Assembly (NCBI GenBank): GCA_963700775.1
Contig: CAVOYU010000002.1
Span: forward strand, 62,001-126,000
Direction: 5' to 3'
Origin: Thermohalobaculum sp963700775
GTDB taxonomy: Bacteria; Pseudomonadota; Alphaproteobacteria; Rhodobacterales; Rhodobacteraceae
Length of the DNA: 64,000 nt
Shown here: piece by piece, positions 30,323 through 40,768 of the stretch
How positions within the stretch are numbered: the first letter of the stretch is position 1
Layout of the letters: the number at the start of each line of letters is the position of its first letter
Position numbers and translations under genes: made by a program
Notes under the pieces: model-generated
Database searches by the model: none
Seen by the model: the letters and a program-made list of their open reading frames with translations, nothing else
What the model was told of the DNA's origin: nothing

Positions 30323-31149
30323 CCGGGAGCGCGCCGCGGGCGCGAGAGGATCCGGTCACCCCGCTCGGCCAGGAGCGCGAGCGAGGTGTAGTCGGTGACG
30401 GTCATGCCGCCATCGACGATCAGCGTCTGGCCGGTGACGAAGGACGCCGCCGGCGAGCCGAGGAACATGACCGCGGCCGCGATCTCCTCCGGGCGGCCCA
30501 TGCGGCCGAGGAGGGAGGGCGGCAGGTCCCACGCGCCGCTGGGCGTGCCGGATGGGTGGGTGTCGGCGTCGTTCTCGGTGGCGATCCATCCGGGGCTGAC
30601 GCCGTTCACCCGGATGCCGAGCGGAGCGGCCTCGGCCGCGAAGGCGCGGGTCAGGCCCTCGACCCCGGCCTTGGCCGCGGTGTAGAGGCCCCAGTTGCCG
30701 TGGATCGCGGCGGTGGAGGATATGTTGACGATGGCGCCGTGTCCGGAGCGGGCCAGGCGCGGCAGGAAATGGGCGCTCATCAGATAGGCGCCGTCGAGGT
30801 TCGGGCCGCGCATCGCCTGCCAGCGGGCGCCAGGACCCATGTCGCGGGTGATGCCGGAGCGGCGGAGCCCGACACCGGCGTTGTTGACCAGGAGGTCGAG
30901 CGCCGGCAGGCGCGGCGCGAGGCGGTCACGCAGCGCGACCACCTGGGATTCCTCGGCAATGTCCGTGGAATGGAACTCGGCGGTGCCGCCGGAGGCGGTG
31001 ATCTTGCGGACGACCGCCGCGCCACGCTCCTCGTTGCGGCCGATGATCAGGACGCGGGCGCCTTCGCGGGCGAGGGTCATGGCGATCACCCGTCCGATGC
31101 CGGAATTGCCGCCGGTGACGAGCGCGGTCTTGCCGGCAGCCCAACTCAC
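30319..31149 (-). CDS. Short-chain dehydrogenase/reductase (downstream of purF, first)
   Basis: A 276-residue classical SDR with TGGNSGIG at 13-20, the NNAG motif in DLLVNNAGVGLRR, the catalytic serine in IVNISSTAAIHG and YTAAK. The C-terminal block GRPEEIAAAVMFLGSPAA then VDGGMTV is typical of 3-oxoacyl-ACP-reductase-like SDRs, but the substrate cannot be assigned. A GTG start at 31149 overlaps the purF stop and the stop overlaps the next SDR gene, so all three reading frames are translationally linked. Both SDRs are adjacent but differ clearly, so they are not a recent duplication. Confidence 0.85.
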   Translation of the reverse strand: MSWAAGKTALVTGGNSGIGRVIAMTLAREGARVLIIGRNEERGAAVVRKITASGGTAEFHSTDIAEESQVVALRDRLAPRLPALDLLVNNAGVGLRRSGITRDMGPGARWQAMRGPNLDGAYLMSAHFLPRLARSGHGAIVNISSTAAIHGNWGLYTAAKAGVEGLTRAFAAEAAPLGIRVNGVSPGWIATENDADTHPSGTPSGAWDLPPSLLGRMGRPEEIAAAVMFLGSPAASFVTGQTLIVDGGMTVTDYTSLALLAERGDRILSRPRRAPG

Positions 31150-32621
31150 GCGCGGACCACCTCGCGGATCTTTCCCTGGGCGCGGGCGTCGGAGGGATCG
31201 ATGGGATAATCGCCCGAGAAGCAGGCGTCGCAGTACTGCGGCGACGTGCCGTCACGGCCGGCCGGATGGCCGCAGGCGCGGTAGAGGCCCGCGAGAGAGA
31301 CGAAGCGGAGCGAATCGACGCCGAGATGGGTGCGCATCTCGGCCTCGTCCATGCGCGCGGCCAGAAGCTTTTCGCGCTCCGGCGTATCGACGCCGTAGAA
31401 GCAGGACCAGCGCGTCGGCGGGCTGGCGATGCGGAAGTGTACCTCGAGGGCTCCGGCGGCGAGGATCATGTCCTTGATCTTGCGGCTGGTGGTGCCGCGG
31501 ACGACCGAATCGTCCACCAGCACCACGCGCTTGCCCTCGACGACGGCGCGGCTGACGTTGAGCTTCAGGCGCACGCCCATGTCGCGGATCTGCTCGGTGG
31601 GCTCGATGAAGGTGCGCCCGACATACTGGTTGCGGACGATCCCGAGCGCGAAGGGGATGCCGCTTTCCTGGCTGTAGCCGATGGCCGCGGGGGTGCCGCT
31701 GTCCGGGACCGGGCAGACGATGTCGGCCTCGACCGGAGCCTCGCGGGCGAGCTCGACGCCGATGCGCCGGCGGGTCTCGTAGACCGAGAGGCCGCCGATC
31801 AGGCTGTCGGGGCGCGAGAAATAGACATACTCGAAGACGCAGAAGCGGGACCGCTCGGGCTCGAAGGGGCGGTGCAATTCGACGCCCTTGTCGGTGATGA
31901 TCACCAGCTCGCCCGGCTCGACCTCGCGGACGAACTCGGCTCCGATGATGTCGAAGGCGCAGGTCTCGGAGGAAAGGATCCAGGCGTTGCCGAGTCGGCC
32001 CAGCACCAGGGGACGGACGCCGCGGGGGTCGCGCACGCCGATCATCTTGGTCCGGGTGATGGCGATCACCGAGAAGGCGCCCTCGACCAGGCGCAGCGCG
32101 TCCTTCATCCGGTCCGGGATGGTCTTCTGGATCGACCGCGCCATCAGGTGGATGATGCACTCGGTGTCCGAGGCGGACTGGAAGATCGAGCCGCGGTCAA
32201 TGAGCTGCGCGCGGAGCGAGTCGGCGTTGGTCAGGTTGCCGTTGTGGGCGATGGCGCAGCCGCCGAGGGCGAAATCCGCATAGAGCGGCTGGATGTCGCG
32301 CAGCGCGGCGCCCTTGCCGCCGGCGGTGGAGTAGCGGGTGTGCCCGACCGCAAGCCGGCCGGGCAGCAGGTCCATCACGCTCTGCTTGGTGAAGTTGTCG
32401 CGCACATAGCCGGTGCGGCGGACGTTGTTGAAGCCGGTGTCAGGGCTGTAAGAGACGATCCCCGCCGCTTCCTGTCCCCGGTGCTGGAGGGCGTGGAGGC
32501 CAAGCGCCACGTAGTTTGCCGCCTCATCGACGCCGAAGACGCCGTAGACGCCGCATTCCTCGCGGAGCTTGTCGTCGTCGAATGGATGAGACTGCCAGCC
32601 TGACTGCCCGGACAGATTCAT
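31146..32621 (-). CDS. purF: Amidophosphoribosyltransferase
   Basis: PurF catalyses the first committed step of purine synthesis, moving the glutamine amide onto PRPP. The 491 residues begin with a propeptide and the nucleophile C23 in REECGVYG, as in the B. subtilis-type enzyme that is processed. The PRPP loop is VVLVDDSVVRGTT. Cysteines in FCVFEYVYF, the SCFYG segment and the late CDACFSGDYP match the [4Fe-4S] ligand pattern of that type, so it is a likely client of the Suf system. It follows cvpA by 93 bases, the conserved cvpA-purF order, and heads the overlap chain with two SDR genes. Confidence 0.94.
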   Translation of the reverse strand: MNLSGQSGWQSHPFDDDKLREECGVYGVFGVDEAANYVALGLHALQHRGQEAAGIVSYSPDTGFNNVRRTGYVRDNFTKQSVMDLLPGRLAVGHTRYSTAGGKGAALRDIQPLYADFALGGCAIAHNGNLTNADSLRAQLIDRGSIFQSASDTECIIHLMARSIQKTIPDRMKDALRLVEGAFSVIAITRTKMIGVRDPRGVRPLVLGRLGNAWILSSETCAFDIIGAEFVREVEPGELVIITDKGVELHRPFEPERSRFCVFEYVYFSRPDSLIGGLSVYETRRRIGVELAREAPVEADIVCPVPDSGTPAAIGYSQESGIPFALGIVRNQYVGRTFIEPTEQIRDMGVRLKLNVSRAVVEGKRVVLVDDSVVRGTTSRKIKDMILAAGALEVHFRIASPPTRWSCFYGVDTPEREKLLAARMDEAEMRTHLGVDSLRFVSLAGLYRACGHPAGRDGTSPQYCDACFSGDYPIDPSDARAQGKIREVVRA

Positions 32622-32714
32622 TCCACGGCTCCCGCGAAGGCTGCACTGCGCGCCTTATATAACGCTCGGCGCGGCAGTGTCACCCATCCTTCACGAACGT
32701 ACGCTCGGGTCCGG

Positions 32715-33398
32715 TCAGTTCCCGGTGGTCGTGGTTCCCGTGGTTCCGGTGGTGCCGCTGGCCGGCGCCGTGCCGTCGGCGGGGGCCGGAGCAGGCGCCG
32801 TGCCAGACTGGTCGGCCGGGGCGGCGGGCTCGGTGCCGGAGGGCGCCAGGTCGCCGCAATTCACGGTGAGTGCGTCGATCCGGGCGCTGAACCAGTCGGG
32901 GATGCTCTGCGGCAGGTTCTGGTCGAGCATCGCCGCGGCCTCGTCGAACATGGTCCGCGAGGCGGCGTTGTCGAGCGGCGGCCAGCTCTCGACCCCGCTG
33001 AGATTGGTGTAGACGAGATAGGCGATGGCGATCAGCAGCAGGCCGCGCAGGGCGCCGAAGATGAAGCCCAGCATGCGGTCGAGCGGGCCGAGCGCCGAAT
33101 CGAGCACCAGGTTGGCGATCAGCGGCGTGAACACCGACAGGATCAGCAGCACGGCCGCGACCACGACGGTGAAGGCAGCGATCATCGAGAGCACGCAGGA
33201 GGCGGCGAGAAACTCGCCGACGACCGGGATCTCGCGAATCAGCGGCTCGAGCTGGGGGGCGACGTAGAAGGCGGCGACCGCCGCCGCGACCCAGCCCGCG
33301 ATTGCGAACAGCTCGCGGGTGAAGCCGCGCGAGTAAGCGAGGATCGCCGACAGCAGCGTGACTACCGCGACCCCGGCGTCTACGACGGTGAACTCCAT
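32715..33398 (-). CDS. cvpA: CvpA family membrane protein
   Basis: CvpA-family proteins are small inner-membrane proteins linked to purF expression and, in E. coli, to colicin V production. The 227-residue product has four hydrophobic segments (starting VVDAGVAVVTLLSAILAYSR) and the typical FTRELFAIAGWVAAAVAAF. The C-terminal 40 residues are low complexity, rich in Pro, Ala, Thr and Gly, ending in a run of GTTGTTG repeats, and are probably disordered. ATG 33398 was chosen because the extra 21 residues from 33461 overlap radA and are not family-like. It is 28 bases after radA and is followed by purF. Confidence 0.85.
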   Translation of the reverse strand: MEFTVVDAGVAVVTLLSAILAYSRGFTRELFAIAGWVAAAVAAFYVAPQLEPLIREIPVVGEFLAASCVLSMIAAFTVVVAAVLLILSVFTPLIANLVLDSALGPLDRMLGFIFGALRGLLLIAIAYLVYTNLSGVESWPPLDNAASRTMFDEAAAMLDQNLPQSIPDWFSARIDALTVNCGDLAPSGTEPAAPADQSGTAPAPAPADGTAPASGTTGTTGTTTTGN

Positions 33399-33426
33399 GC
33401 TTTCTGTCCCCCGATCTGGTCCTGAC

Positions 33427-34807
<1,381 letters not shown>

Positions 34808-34858
34808 CGCGCTATCCGATCACAGCCGCCGGGTACCCGCAAGGTCGCGCACCGGGGG

Positions 34859-35311
34859 TCAACTCCAGAGCTCGATCCGTCGCCGGGTCTCGAAGCCGAC
34901 CCAGACCGAGGCCAGCACGCAGCCGGTGAACAGCCAGAGGCCCCAGGCGGAGGCCACATGGCCGATGCCGACGCCCTTCACCAGAACGATGTAGAGGGCG
35001 ATCAGGAACACGTCCGCCATCGAGAGCTTGCCGACGATCTCGATCAGGCCAAGCGCGCGGGGTCCGACCACGCGGAAGTGTATCGCCGCGAGGAACAGGG
35101 TCTTGCCGTAGGGGATGACGACGGCGAAGAGCGCGACCAGGGAGGCGAGGGCCGCGTCGCTGGCCCAGAGATCTCGGACGCCGCCGAGGACGGTGATCTC
35201 GGTGCCGGAGAAGAAGGGCAGGAAGCCGGCCCGCGCCAGGGGGGCGAGCCAGGAGGCGGGGTAAAGGAGCAGGAGCAGGAGGTTCAGGGCGACGGCCGGG
35301 TGCAGCAGCAT
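34859..35311 (-). CDS. Paraquat-inducible protein A-like membrane protein
   Basis: The 150-residue product resembles one half of PqiA, with three to four hydrophobic segments (NLLLLLLYPASWLAPL, ALASLVALFAVVIPYGKTLF, VFLIALYIVLV and WLFTGCVLASVWVGF) and the typical LSMADVFLIALYI. In E. coli PqiA is twice as long and acts with MCE protein PqiB in envelope lipid transport. No MCE (MlaD or PqiB) protein is next to it here. Its ATG at 35311 is 1 base from the mlaF stop, so it is the last gene of an mlaE-mlaF-pqiA operon. Confidence 0.75.
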   Translation of the reverse strand: MLLHPAVALNLLLLLLYPASWLAPLARAGFLPFFSGTEITVLGGVRDLWASDAALASLVALFAVVIPYGKTLFLAAIHFRVVGPRALGLIEIVGKLSMADVFLIALYIVLVKGVGIGHVASAWGLWLFTGCVLASVWVGFETRRRIELWS

Positions 35312-35312
35312 G

Positions 35313-36081
35313 TCACCGGATCGCCTCGATCGGGCCCTCGGCGAGACCGTTCACGAACTGGTGGATATAGGGGTTGTCCGTCGTGTCGATCTCGGAGACC
35401 GGGCCGGTCCACTGGATCACGCCCTCGTGGATCATCGCCACCTTGTCAGCGATCTTGCGAACCGAGGTCATGTCGTGAGTGATGGTGAGGGCGGTCACCC
35501 CCATTTCGACCACGATCTCGCGGATCAGGTCGTTGATCACGTCGGCCATGATCGGATCGAGGCCGGTGGTCGGCTCGTCGAAGAAGATGATCTCGGGCTC
35601 GGCGCCGATGGCGCGGGCGAGGCCGACGCGTTTCTGCATGCCGCCGGAGAGCTCGGCCGGGAACAGGTCGGCCGAGTCTCCTTCAGGCCGACGCGGCGGA
35701 GCTTCTCGATGGCGATCGCGCGGGCCTCGTCGCGCGGGCGCGCCGTCGGCCCTGGAGGAGGCGGAAGGCGACGTTCTCCCAGACCAGCAGGCAGTCGAAC
35801 AGCGCGCCGCCCTGGAACAGCATGCCGAACTTGTCGAGCAGCGTCTCGCGCTCGCGGCCGCGCTTGCGCTTCACGTCCTCGCCGTCGACGAGGATCTGGC
35901 CGGCATCGGGCGTTATCAGCCCGAGGATGCATTTCAGCGTCACCGACTTGCCGGTGCCGGAGCCGCCGATGATCACCAGCGACTCGCCCGCCGGCACGGT
36001 CAGGTCGACGCCGCGCAGGACGTGCTTGGAGCCGAAGCTCTTGCGGACGCCGCGCATCTCGATCTTGGGAGTCTCGGCCAT
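35313..36081 (-). pseudogene. mlaF: Mla-type ABC ATPase (MlaF), interrupted by two frameshifts
   Basis: MlaF is the ATPase of the MlaFEDB transporter, which moves phospholipids between the inner and outer membranes. Walker A GGSGTGKS appears near residue 38, Q-loop LFQGGALFDCLLVWENV, the signature region AELSGGMQKRVGLARA, Walker B IIFFDEPTTGLDP and ITHDMTS. The frame breaks near 35745 (one base too many after RLLQG) and near 35683 (one base lost between KE and SADLFP). Open pieces are 35683-36081 and 35313-35639. It starts 4 bases after the mlaE stop. Likely functional in the organism. Confidence 0.82.
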
Positions 36082-36085
36082 TCGC

Positions 36086-36881
36086 TCAGGCCGGGAACAG
36101 CGCTTCGGTGAGGACGTAGTTGGAGGCCAGGATCAGGATCGAGGCGGTGACGACCGCATTGGTGGTCGCCCGCCCGACGCCCTGCGCGCCGCGGCCCGAG
36201 TTGATAGCCCTGATAGCAGCCCATCAGCGCGATGATGAAGCCGAACACCGCGGCCTTGATCAGGCCGGAGGACACGTCGCCGGTCTCGAGGAAGTCGCAG
36301 GTCGTCTTGATGTAGGTGGTGGCGTTGAAGTCGAGCCGGAAGATGCCGACCAGGAAGCCGCCGATGATGCCGATGATGTCGCCGATGAAGACGAGGAGCG
36401 GCATGGCGATGGTCGCGGCCAGCAGGCGCGGCGCGACAAGATATTTCATCGGATTGGTCGAGAGGGTGGTGAGCGCGTCGATCTGCTCGGTCACCCGCAT
36501 GGTGCCGAGTTCGGCGGCGATCGAGGCGCAGACGCGGCCGGCGACCATCAGGCCGCCGAGAACCGGGCCAAGCTCGCGGGTCATGCCGATGGCGACGATC
36601 TGCGGCACCACCGACTCGGCGTTGAAGCGCGAGCCGCCGGTGTAGATCTGCAGTGCCAGCGCGCCGCCGGTGAAGAGCGCCGTCATGCCGACGACGGGCA
36701 GCGAGTAATAGCCGATGCGCATGAACTGGCGCATGAGTTCGACCGGGTACCAGGGCGGGCGGAACACATGGGTGGTGCCGGAAAGGGCGAAGCTCGCCAG
36801 GGCGCCTGTCTCGCGGCAGAGCCAGAGGACGGTGGCGCCGATCGAGGCAAGGAAACCCTGGAAGGCTGGAACTATGGGCAT
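36086..36881 (-). pseudogene. mlaE: MlaE-type permease, interrupted by one frameshift
   Basis: MlaE is the membrane permease of the Mla phospholipid transporter. The protein has the hallmark segments PPWYPVELMRQFMRIGYYS, a FTGGALALQIYTGGSRF block, GPVLGGLMVAGRVCASIAAELG and TEQIDALTTLSTNPMKYLV. The frame is lost near 36203 after MGCYQGY, where dropping one base restores NSGRGAQGVG and a C-terminus ending TEALFPA with TGA at 36086. ATG 36881. It is followed by mlaF and a PqiA-like gene. MlaD, MlaB and MlaC genes are not nearby. Confidence 0.83.
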
Positions 36882-36994
36882 GCTGCTTGGGCTCCGATGT
36901 CCTGTTGCGGGTACCGGGGAACCCGCCCGTCGTCTCCCTTCCCGCAAGAGGGGTCGAGGTCGGAGAGTCCGGGAGCGGTGCCCGCCACCTGTGT

Positions 36995-38113
36995 TCAGGC
37001 TTCCCTATAGCGTCGAAGGTAGCGGCTTCCAAGGGCGGTGAGGATCTCGTAGCCGATGGTGCCGGCGGCTGCGGCGAGGTCGTCGACGGTCTGGTGTGGC
37101 CCGATGATCTCGACCATGGCCCCCGGTGCGGCCTCGGGGCAGCCTGTGACGTCGAGGGTGACCAGGTCCATCGACACGCGGCCCGCGAAGGGCAACGGCC
37201 GTCCGTCGAGAAAGCCGGTCGCGCGGTTGCCCATGGCGCGGATCAGGCCGTCGGCATAGCCGCCGGAGAGGGTGGCGATGCGAGAGGGGCGGGTGGCGGT
37301 CCAGGTGGCGCCGTAGCCGACAGGCTCGCCGGGGCCGATTTCGCGGGTCTGGAGGATCGGGAGGTGGAGGGTGACGGCGGGCCGCGCGTCGGCGAAGGGC
37401 AGGCCGCCATAAAGGCCGATCCCGGCGCGGGTCATGTCGAAATGAGCGTCCGGGCCGATCAGGATGCCCGCGGTGGCGGCGAGCGAGCGGGGCCGCGGCA
37501 CGCCGTCGGTCATGCGGCGGAAAGCGGAGATCTGGGCCGGGGTCAGGGCGTGGCCAGATTCATCGGCGCACGCGAAATGGCTCATGACCAGGCGCACCGC
37601 CTCGGGCAGCGGGCCGAGGCTAGCGAATTCGAACCCCTCCATGCCCAGGCGGTTCATGCCGGTGTCGAGTTGGACCGCGCAGGGGGTGCCGGGAGCGTCG
37701 AGGAACCAGGCGGTGGCCTGGGGAACGGAGTTCAGTACCGGGCGCAGGGCGTGGGCGCGGTAGAAGGCGGCGTCGGCGGGTGGGGCGGCCGGCTCCCGGT
37801 TCCTCTCCGTGGCGGGCGGAGGGAGCTTCTCGGCGAGGGTTGCAGTGTCCGGTGCGTAGCCGGCGAGGATGTAGATGTCGGGGCCGGGGCCGACCGACTT
37901 GCGGAGGAGAGCGCCCTCGGCGGGGAGGGCGACGAAGAAGGTGTGGGCGCCGGCGCGGACCAGCGCCGGGCCGACGCGGGCGGCGCCGCAGCCATAGGCA
38001 TCGGCCTTGACCACGGCGGCGGTCTCGACCGAAGGCGGGGAGTGGGCGTCGAGGGCGCGCCAGTTGGCGGCGATGGCGTCGAGGTCGATGGTCAGAGCGC
38101 CGGTCAGCGTCAC
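36995..38113 (-). CDS. alr: Alanine racemase
   Basis: Alr interconverts L- and D-alanine with PLP, supplying D-alanine for peptidoglycan. The 372 residues contain the PLP lysine K36 in VVKADAYGCG, the tyrosine-containing GIGLYGGLPF, GYGATWTA with the second-subunit catalytic tyrosine, and MDLVTLDVT. Length and motif order fit the family. The GTG start at 38113 overlaps the dnaB stop (GTGA), suggesting it is translated from the dnaB message. It ends 113 bases before mlaE. Confidence 0.93.
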   Translation of the reverse strand: MTLTGALTIDLDAIAANWRALDAHSPPSVETAAVVKADAYGCGAARVGPALVRAGAHTFFVALPAEGALLRKSVGPGPDIYILAGYAPDTATLAEKLPPPATERNREPAAPPADAAFYRAHALRPVLNSVPQATAWFLDAPGTPCAVQLDTGMNRLGMEGFEFASLGPLPEAVRLVMSHFACADESGHALTPAQISAFRRMTDGVPRPRSLAATAGILIGPDAHFDMTRAGIGLYGGLPFADARPAVTLHLPILQTREIGPGEPVGYGATWTATRPSRIATLSGGYADGLIRAMGNRATGFLDGRPLPFAGRVSMDLVTLDVTGCPEAAPGAMVEIIGPHQTVDDLAAAAGTIGYEILTALGSRYLRRYREA

Positions 38114-39586
38114 GTGAAGTCCTGAACGAAGCCCGACGATTCGCGGACCGGGTCGGAGAACTTGGTGAACTTGCCCTCGAAATGGAGGTCAATGGTGCCG
38201 ATCGGCCCGTGGCGCTGCTTGCCGATGATCACCTCGGCGCGGCCGAACAGGCGTTCCGCCGTCGCCTTCCAGTCGGGAAACTTGTCGGAATCATCGGATG
38301 GTTTCAGGCGCTCGTGGTAGTATTCCTCGCGGTAGACGAACATCACCACGTCCGCGTCCTGTTCGATCGAGCCCGAATTCGCGAAGATCGGCGAGCTGGG
38401 GGCGCTTGTCCTCGCGGTCCTCGACCTTGCGCGAGAGCTGGGAGAGGGCGATCACCGGTATCTCGAGCTCCTTGGCGATCGCCTTGAGCCCCTGGGTGAT
38501 CTCGGAGACCTCCTGGACGCGGCCGTCGCTGTTGCGGGTCGCGGACGGGCGGACGAGCTGAAGGTAGTCGACCACCAGCGCGTCGAGCCCGTGCTGGCGC
38601 TTGAGCCGCCTGGCGCGCGCCGCCAGCGAGGAAATCGGCAGCGCCGGCGTGTCGTCGATGAAGAGCGGGATGGATTCGAGCTCGCGCGCAACTTCGAGGA
38701 AACGGTAGAACTCGTCCTCGGTCATGCTGCCCTTCACCAGCTCGTCCGACCGGATGCGCGCCTCGCCCGCGAGAATCCGGTTGGCAAGCTGCTCGGATGA
38801 CATTTCAAGGGAAAAGAAGCCGACGACGCCCCCCTCGATCGCGCCTTGCGTGCCGTCGGGTTTGGTTCCCTTCTTGCATTTGTGGGCGATGTTGAAGGCG
38901 ATGTTCGTGGCGAGCGCCGTCTTTCCCATGGAGGGCCGGCCCGCGAGGATTATCAGGTCGGAATTCCGGAATCCGCCAAGCTTGTGATCAAGCTCGCGAA
39001 GGCCTGACGAGAGCCCGGCAAGTCCGCCGCCCCGCTTGTGAGCGGCCTCCACTACATACGCAGCACCGGTGGCCGCGGCGGCAAAGTTGACGAATCCTCC
39101 TTCTCGGTTGCCGCTCTCGGCCAGCGTATAAAGGGCCTGTTCGGCCTCTGTGATCTGCTCGGTTGGCTCCGCCTCAGAATCGAAGCTCGATGCGCGATGG
39201 ATGATCTCCTCGCCGACCTGCACCAGCTGGCGCCGGAGTGCGAGGTCGCGGACGATCTCGGCGTAGTCGCGCGCCGCGGAGATGGAGATGGTCGCGCCGG
39301 CGAGGCGCGCCAGGTAGTCGGTGCCGCCGAGCTCCTTCAGCCCCTCGTCCTCGGCGAGGAAGGGCTTCAGCGTCACCGGAGAGGCCAGGGCATTCTTCTG
39401 GATCCGCCGGGAGGCGAGATCGAAGATTCGGCCATGGACCGGCTCGTAGAAATGATGGGGCTTCACGATCGGATCGATCCGATCGAAGATCTCGTTGTTC
39501 AGAAGGAGCGCGCCAAGCAGCGCCTGCTCCGCCTCCACGTTGCTCGGCTGCAGTTGCTGCGCCGAGACTTTACTGCCGTCTGCCAT
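38110..39586 (-). pseudogene. dnaB: Replicative DNA helicase DnaB, interrupted by one frameshift
   Basis: DnaB is the hexameric helicase that unwinds the replication fork. About 491 residues: N-terminal domain (LQPSNVEAEQALLGALLLNN), the linker, Walker A GRPSMGKTA, FSLEMSSEQLANRILAGEAR, the Walker B region DALVVDYLQLVRP, and a C-terminal GSIEQDADVVMFVYREEYY. The frame is broken near 38388, where one extra T in the coding strand separates LADLRE from SGSIEQD. Open pieces are 38291-39586 and 38110-38349. Since dnaB is essential this is probably a sequence error. alr overlaps its stop. Confidence 0.9.
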
Positions 39587-39890
39587 GAATCGGGACCCCT
39601 CGCTCTCAGCGTCTCGATGCCACCTCCCTGCCTACAGGAGAACATGAACAAATTGTGAACGCAAGCGTAAGCTGGGGATTGTTTTTGACAGTTTGTGAAG
39701 AACTTAGGGGAAAGGCGGGCTAGCTCGTTGACCGGCAATGCATTCCGGGCGGAACGGTTTCGAAAAAAAACTTGTGGATCGATCTGTGGAGCGCTCACGG
39801 GGCCGGAAACGGAGCCGCCGCGCCCTGGACGGGCGCGGCGGGATGTCGTCTGCGAGATGCCTCCGGGTGCCGGGGCTTCGCCGCGGCGTC
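39587..39890. other. 304-base intergenic region between rplI and dnaB
   Basis: Both flanking genes read leftward. The right side holds the hairpin at 39815-39841. The part 39640-39790 is AT-richer than its surroundings and should contain the dnaB promoter, but I could not pick a convincing -35/-10 pair on the minus strand. Two TGTGGA words (39773-39778, 39785-39790) lie 12 bases apart; the first is TGTGGATCG, 7 of 9 to a DnaA box in reverse. No gene seen. Confidence 0.5.
39815..39841 (-). terminator. Hairpin after the rpsF-rpsR-rplI operon
   Basis: A perfect 11-base stem (39815-39825 with 39831-39841) and a 5-base loop lies 50-76 bases past the rplI stop on the minus strand, followed by only a short T-containing stretch. 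It is a plausible terminator. Confidence 0.5.
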
Positions 39891-40514
39891 TCAGCGCGGT
39901 TCGGGTTCCTCGACGAGAGTGCTCACGCCGGAGGCGTCCGAGGGGCCCGTCTCTTCGTCGAAGAGCTCGGCCACGTCGAACTCGGCGGCCGCCTCGGCGT
40001 CCGCCGCGGCTTCCTCGTCGGCCCGCATGTCCTGAATCGACACGCCGGCGGCCTGGAGCTCTGCCTCATCGGCAGATCGCGCCACGTTGATGCTGACGGT
40101 CGCCGAGACTTCCGGATGAAGCGAGATCCGGATCGGATGCAGGCCGAGCTCCTTGACCGGGCGGTCGAGGACGACCTGGCGGCGCTCGATGGTGAAGCCT
40201 CCCGAGGTGGCCGCTTCGGAGATGTCGCGGGCGGTCACCGAGCCGTAGAGCGACCCGGCCTCGGAGGCCTGGCGGATCAGCACGAACTTCTGGCCGTCGA
40301 GCTTGGCGGCAACGGCCTCGGCGTCCTTGCGCAGTTCGAGGTTGTGGGCCTCGAGCTGGGCGCGCTCGGTCTCGAAGCGCGCGAGGTTCGCCTTCGTCGC
40401 GCGGAGCGCCTTGCCCTGCGGCAGCAGGAAATTGCGGGCGTAGCCGTCCTTGACGGCGACCACGTCGCCCATCTGGCCCAGCTTCTCGACCCGCTGCAGG
40501 AGTACGACTTCCAT
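39891..40514 (-). CDS. rplI: 50S ribosomal protein L9
   Basis: L9 binds 23S rRNA in the large subunit. The N-terminal signature MEVVLLQRVEKLGQMGDVV and KDGYARNFLLPQGKALRAT is classical. The 207 residues exceed the usual length of about 150. The extra 50-60 C-terminal residues are acidic and alanine-rich (ADEEAAADAEAAAEFD then EETGPSDASG), as in several Rhodobacterales L9 proteins I recall. It is the last gene of the S6-S18-L9 operon, 14 bases after rpsR. Confidence 0.95.
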   Translation of the reverse strand: MEVVLLQRVEKLGQMGDVVAVKDGYARNFLLPQGKALRATKANLARFETERAQLEAHNLELRKDAEAVAAKLDGQKFVLIRQASEAGSLYGSVTARDISEAATSGGFTIERRQVVLDRPVKELGLHPIRISLHPEVSATVSINVARSADEAELQAAGVSIQDMRADEEAAADAEAAAEFDVAELFDEETGPSDASGVSTLVEEPEPR

Positions 40515-40528
40515 GGTCTGTGCCTCCC

Positions 40529-40756
40529 TCAGTTCAGCGCGTAGGGCAGGAGCCCGATGAAGCGGGCGCGCTTGATCGCCTGGGCGAGCTCGCGCTGCTT
40601 CTTCGACGAGACGGCGGTGATGCGCGAGGGCACGATCTTGCCCCGCTCGGAGACGTAACGCTGCAGGAGCTTCACGTCCTTGTAGTCGATCTTCGGCGCA
40701 CTGTCGCCCGAGAACGGGCAGGACTTGCGGCGGCGGAAAAACGGTCTGCGTGCCAT
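40529..40756 (-). CDS. rpsR: 30S ribosomal protein S18
   Basis: S18 forms a heterodimer with S6 on the platform of the small subunit. The 75 residues show FFRRRKSCPFSG, IDYKDVKLLQRYVSERGKI and ITAVSSKKQRELAQAIKRAR, which are diagnostic, and the length matches. Only one cysteine (C13) is present, so it is not the four-cysteine zinc form. Middle gene of the rpsF-rpsR-rplI operon, 12 bases after rpsF. Confidence 0.96.
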   Translation of the reverse strand: MARRPFFRRRKSCPFSGDSAPKIDYKDVKLLQRYVSERGKIVPSRITAVSSKKQRELAQAIKRARFIGLLPYALN

Positions 40757-40768
40757 GTCTGCCTCTCC

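Noticed and set aside
39685..39690. TTGACA on the plus strand as a promoter
   Set aside because: No -10 at a suitable distance and no rightward gene follows; both flanking genes read left.
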